From positions 9,858 through 73,857 of the forward strand of contig JBJXFI010000413.1 in assembly GCA_046154695.1 (NCBI GenBank): 64,000 bases of DNA. Direction: 5' to 3'. The translations under genes and the position numbers were made by a program. The notes under the pieces are model-generated. The model made no database searches and had not been told where the DNA came from. It was given only the letters and a program-made list of their open reading frames with translations. Source of the stretch: DALYLB01 sp046154695. GTDB lineage: Bacteria; Acidobacteriota; Blastocatellia; RBC074. Positions 63,035 to 64,000 of the stretch are shown here, one piece after another (the stretch's first letter is position 1; every line of letters begins with the position of its first letter).

Positions 63035-63454
63035 CTATCGATGCATCGGAATGAAATCCGGATCATCCTGATGTTCCCGCTCCCACACCAGAAAGTCGTA
63101 ATACCCGCACTGGTTCTCTTCGGGGTACTGGCGGCAGATCGCCGGGCGGTGCTCATAGATCGTGCATTGCCGCCTCTCCGGGTGCAGAAATTGGCACGCG
63201 CTCTTGAAGACGGTATCCTTGCGGTGCCGCAGCACATCGCGCTTATAGCTCTTGATGTGCTTCGTGAACTTCTTCCTCGCCTGTTCGAAGTTCAACCCGA
63301 AGCGCTTGCCCAGCCGCCTGATGTCCACTTTTGTCACGGGAATCCAGTCGTACGTGCAGCAGTACGCCGGGCATTTCGTGCAGTCATATTTCAATTTGGA
63401 TTTCTTCCCCGCGCCGTTGGCGGATTGCAGCACCGGGAGTTCTTTAGTTGCCAT
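63035..63454 (-). CDS. YkgJ-family cysteine-cluster protein
   Basis: A 139-residue protein. Eight cysteines (for example C25, C28, C32, C33 and four more toward the C-terminus in [19 protein letters not shown] and QCGYYDF) are in the pattern of the YkgJ/CxxCxxCC family, which probably binds zinc or an iron-sulfur cluster. The substrate is unknown. The basic residues [11 protein letters not shown] lie between the clusters. Convergent with the WecA-type gene with 15 bases between the stop codons; no strong hairpin separates them. Confidence 0.83.
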   Translation of the reverse strand: MATKELPVLQSANGAGKKSKLKYDCTKCPAYCCTYDWIPVTKVDIRRLGKRFGLNFEQARKKFTKHIKSYKRDVLRHRKDTVFKSACQFLHPERRQCTIYEHRPAICRQYPEENQCGYYDFLVWEREHQDDPDFIPMHR

Positions 63455-63614
63455 AGAATCCGATCGACCTTCGTGAAGTTAACATGCGAGTGATTCTTAT
63501 CATTATCGTAGATTGACGGCAACACCGGCTCGGAAAAAATGTCCGAGTGATAAAGAGACGCAGGAGACCCCATAGCTGACAAGCAGACAGGCCGCGGGTA
63601 CAATCGGCCGAGAT

Positions 63615-64000
63615 TTCAGAGCGGCGGGAAACTCCAAACAATTTCCGAGAAGCCGTCATGTCGCGTGACGACGCCCGGAGACAATGAAAAGCATGGTGGC
63701 ACAAGCTGTCCAGCTTGTGCCGAGTGTGTGTGTGGGCGTGAAGAGTGCGTCGCGTCGCGCGGCGGAAGGGGTCTCGTTCGAGGCCCGGTCTTTTTCCGGG
63801 AGTGTCTGGTGGATGCGGCACAAGCTGGACAGCTTGTGCCACATTTTCCAAAGCATGGTGGCACAAGCTGTCCAGCTTGTGCTGAGTGTGTGTGTGGGCG
63901 TGAAGAGTGCGTCGCGTCGCGCGGCGGAAGGGGTCTCGTTCGAGGCCCGGTCTTTTTCCGGGAGTGTCTGGTGGATGCGGCACAAGCTGGACAGCTTGTG
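63615..64000. repeat. Tandem 162-base array of the GGCACAAGCTG composite element, cut by the window end
   Basis: After a remnant of the TTCCGCC family (CGGGAAACTCCAAACAATTTCCGAG, 63625-63649) and the TCATGTCGCGTGACGACGCC lead, a unit starting AAGCATGGTGGC at 63689 is repeated from 63851 with nearly identical sequence (one base differs in the first 40). Each unit has GGCACAAGCTGTCCAGCTTGTGC at the left and its complement at the right (63698-63721, 63817-63840, 63860-63883, 63979-64000). The single copy at 12062-12266 has the same parts with more divergence. The 546 bases 63455-64000 hold no gene; minus-strand open frames here are repeat artefacts. The array may go on beyond 64000. Confidence 0.88.

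Noticed and set aside
63444..63983. Minus-strand open frame of 179 codons with two near-identical halves
   Set aside because: It is translated tandem repeat DNA; all frames of the array stay open, there is no ribosome site, and the copy at 12 kb is not open in the same way.
63689..64000. Tandem repeats at the window end as a CRISPR array
   Set aside because: The period is 162 bases with the whole unit repeated; there are no short identical repeats with unique spacers and no cas genes.

Overview
This window is about 64 kb of GC-rich chromosomal DNA from a Gram-negative bacterium. The outer-membrane polysaccharide export protein and the many signal peptides indicate two membranes. The gene content includes a type III glutamine synthetase with its own NifA-like activator, secreted PQQ-type beta-propellers beginning with a WPQFRGP-like motif, TolB/TPR protein kinases, a class I FbaB aldolase, heparinase II/III and a dense set of dispersed palindromic repeats. 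That mix fits the Acidobacteriota/Planctomycetota/Verrucomicrobiota/Sumerlaeota-like uncultured lineages. I cannot fix the phylum from sequence alone, and no rRNA or tRNA gene is visible.

Layout. (1) 0-4.6 kb: a nitrogen module. It has a sigma54 activator (218-1756), type III glutamine synthetase (2000-4189) and a small unknown protein. Both large genes have textbook -24/-12 promoters sharing an 11-base core, and both leaders carry copies of an ACA-N4-TGT palindrome. (2) 4.9-12 kb: two MacB-type ABC permeases without an ATPase, a thioredoxin-domain lipo/periplasmic-type protein, a zinc-ribbon membrane protein and a soluble Ser/Thr kinase with TolB-like and TPR regions. (3) 12.3-31 kb: housekeeping and small metabolic units, namely a PLP desulfhydrase/deaminase plus hotdog protein, fbaB, a B12-binding radical SAM protein, holB, a secreted beta-propeller, TPR proteins, pcrA, rimO, pgpA, cinA, plsY, gpsA, smpB and pepA. 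(4) 31-63 kb: a large exopolysaccharide/O-antigen locus. It contains an O-antigen ligase, a TPR protein, Wza-like and Wzc-like proteins, an ABC exporter (Wzm/Wzt type), ten glycosyltransferases, a second polymerase/ligase, an asparagine-synthase homologue, a two-domain oxidoreductase, heparinase II/III and a WecA-type initiating transferase. (5) 63.0-64 kb: a YkgJ-type cysteine-cluster protein and a tandem repeat array running off the window.

How it works together. The polysaccharide locus contains an initiating phosphosugar transferase, many glycosyltransferases in overlapping operons, sugar-modifying enzymes, and parts of both export routes: Wza/Wzc/polymerase proteins and an ABC transporter with a substrate-binding Wzt tail. 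No Wzx flippase is visible, which suggests ABC export feeding a Wza-like outer-membrane channel.

The most unusual feature of the DNA itself is outside the genes. About fifteen transcription-unit boundaries carry a long inverted repeat with 17-37 bp arms. Several belong to dispersed families, many are built from short words repeated inside each arm, and the single mismatches examined are all transitions. Some copies have entered coding sequence, supplying a C-terminus, an N-terminus before a signal peptide, or the leader directly before a start codon.
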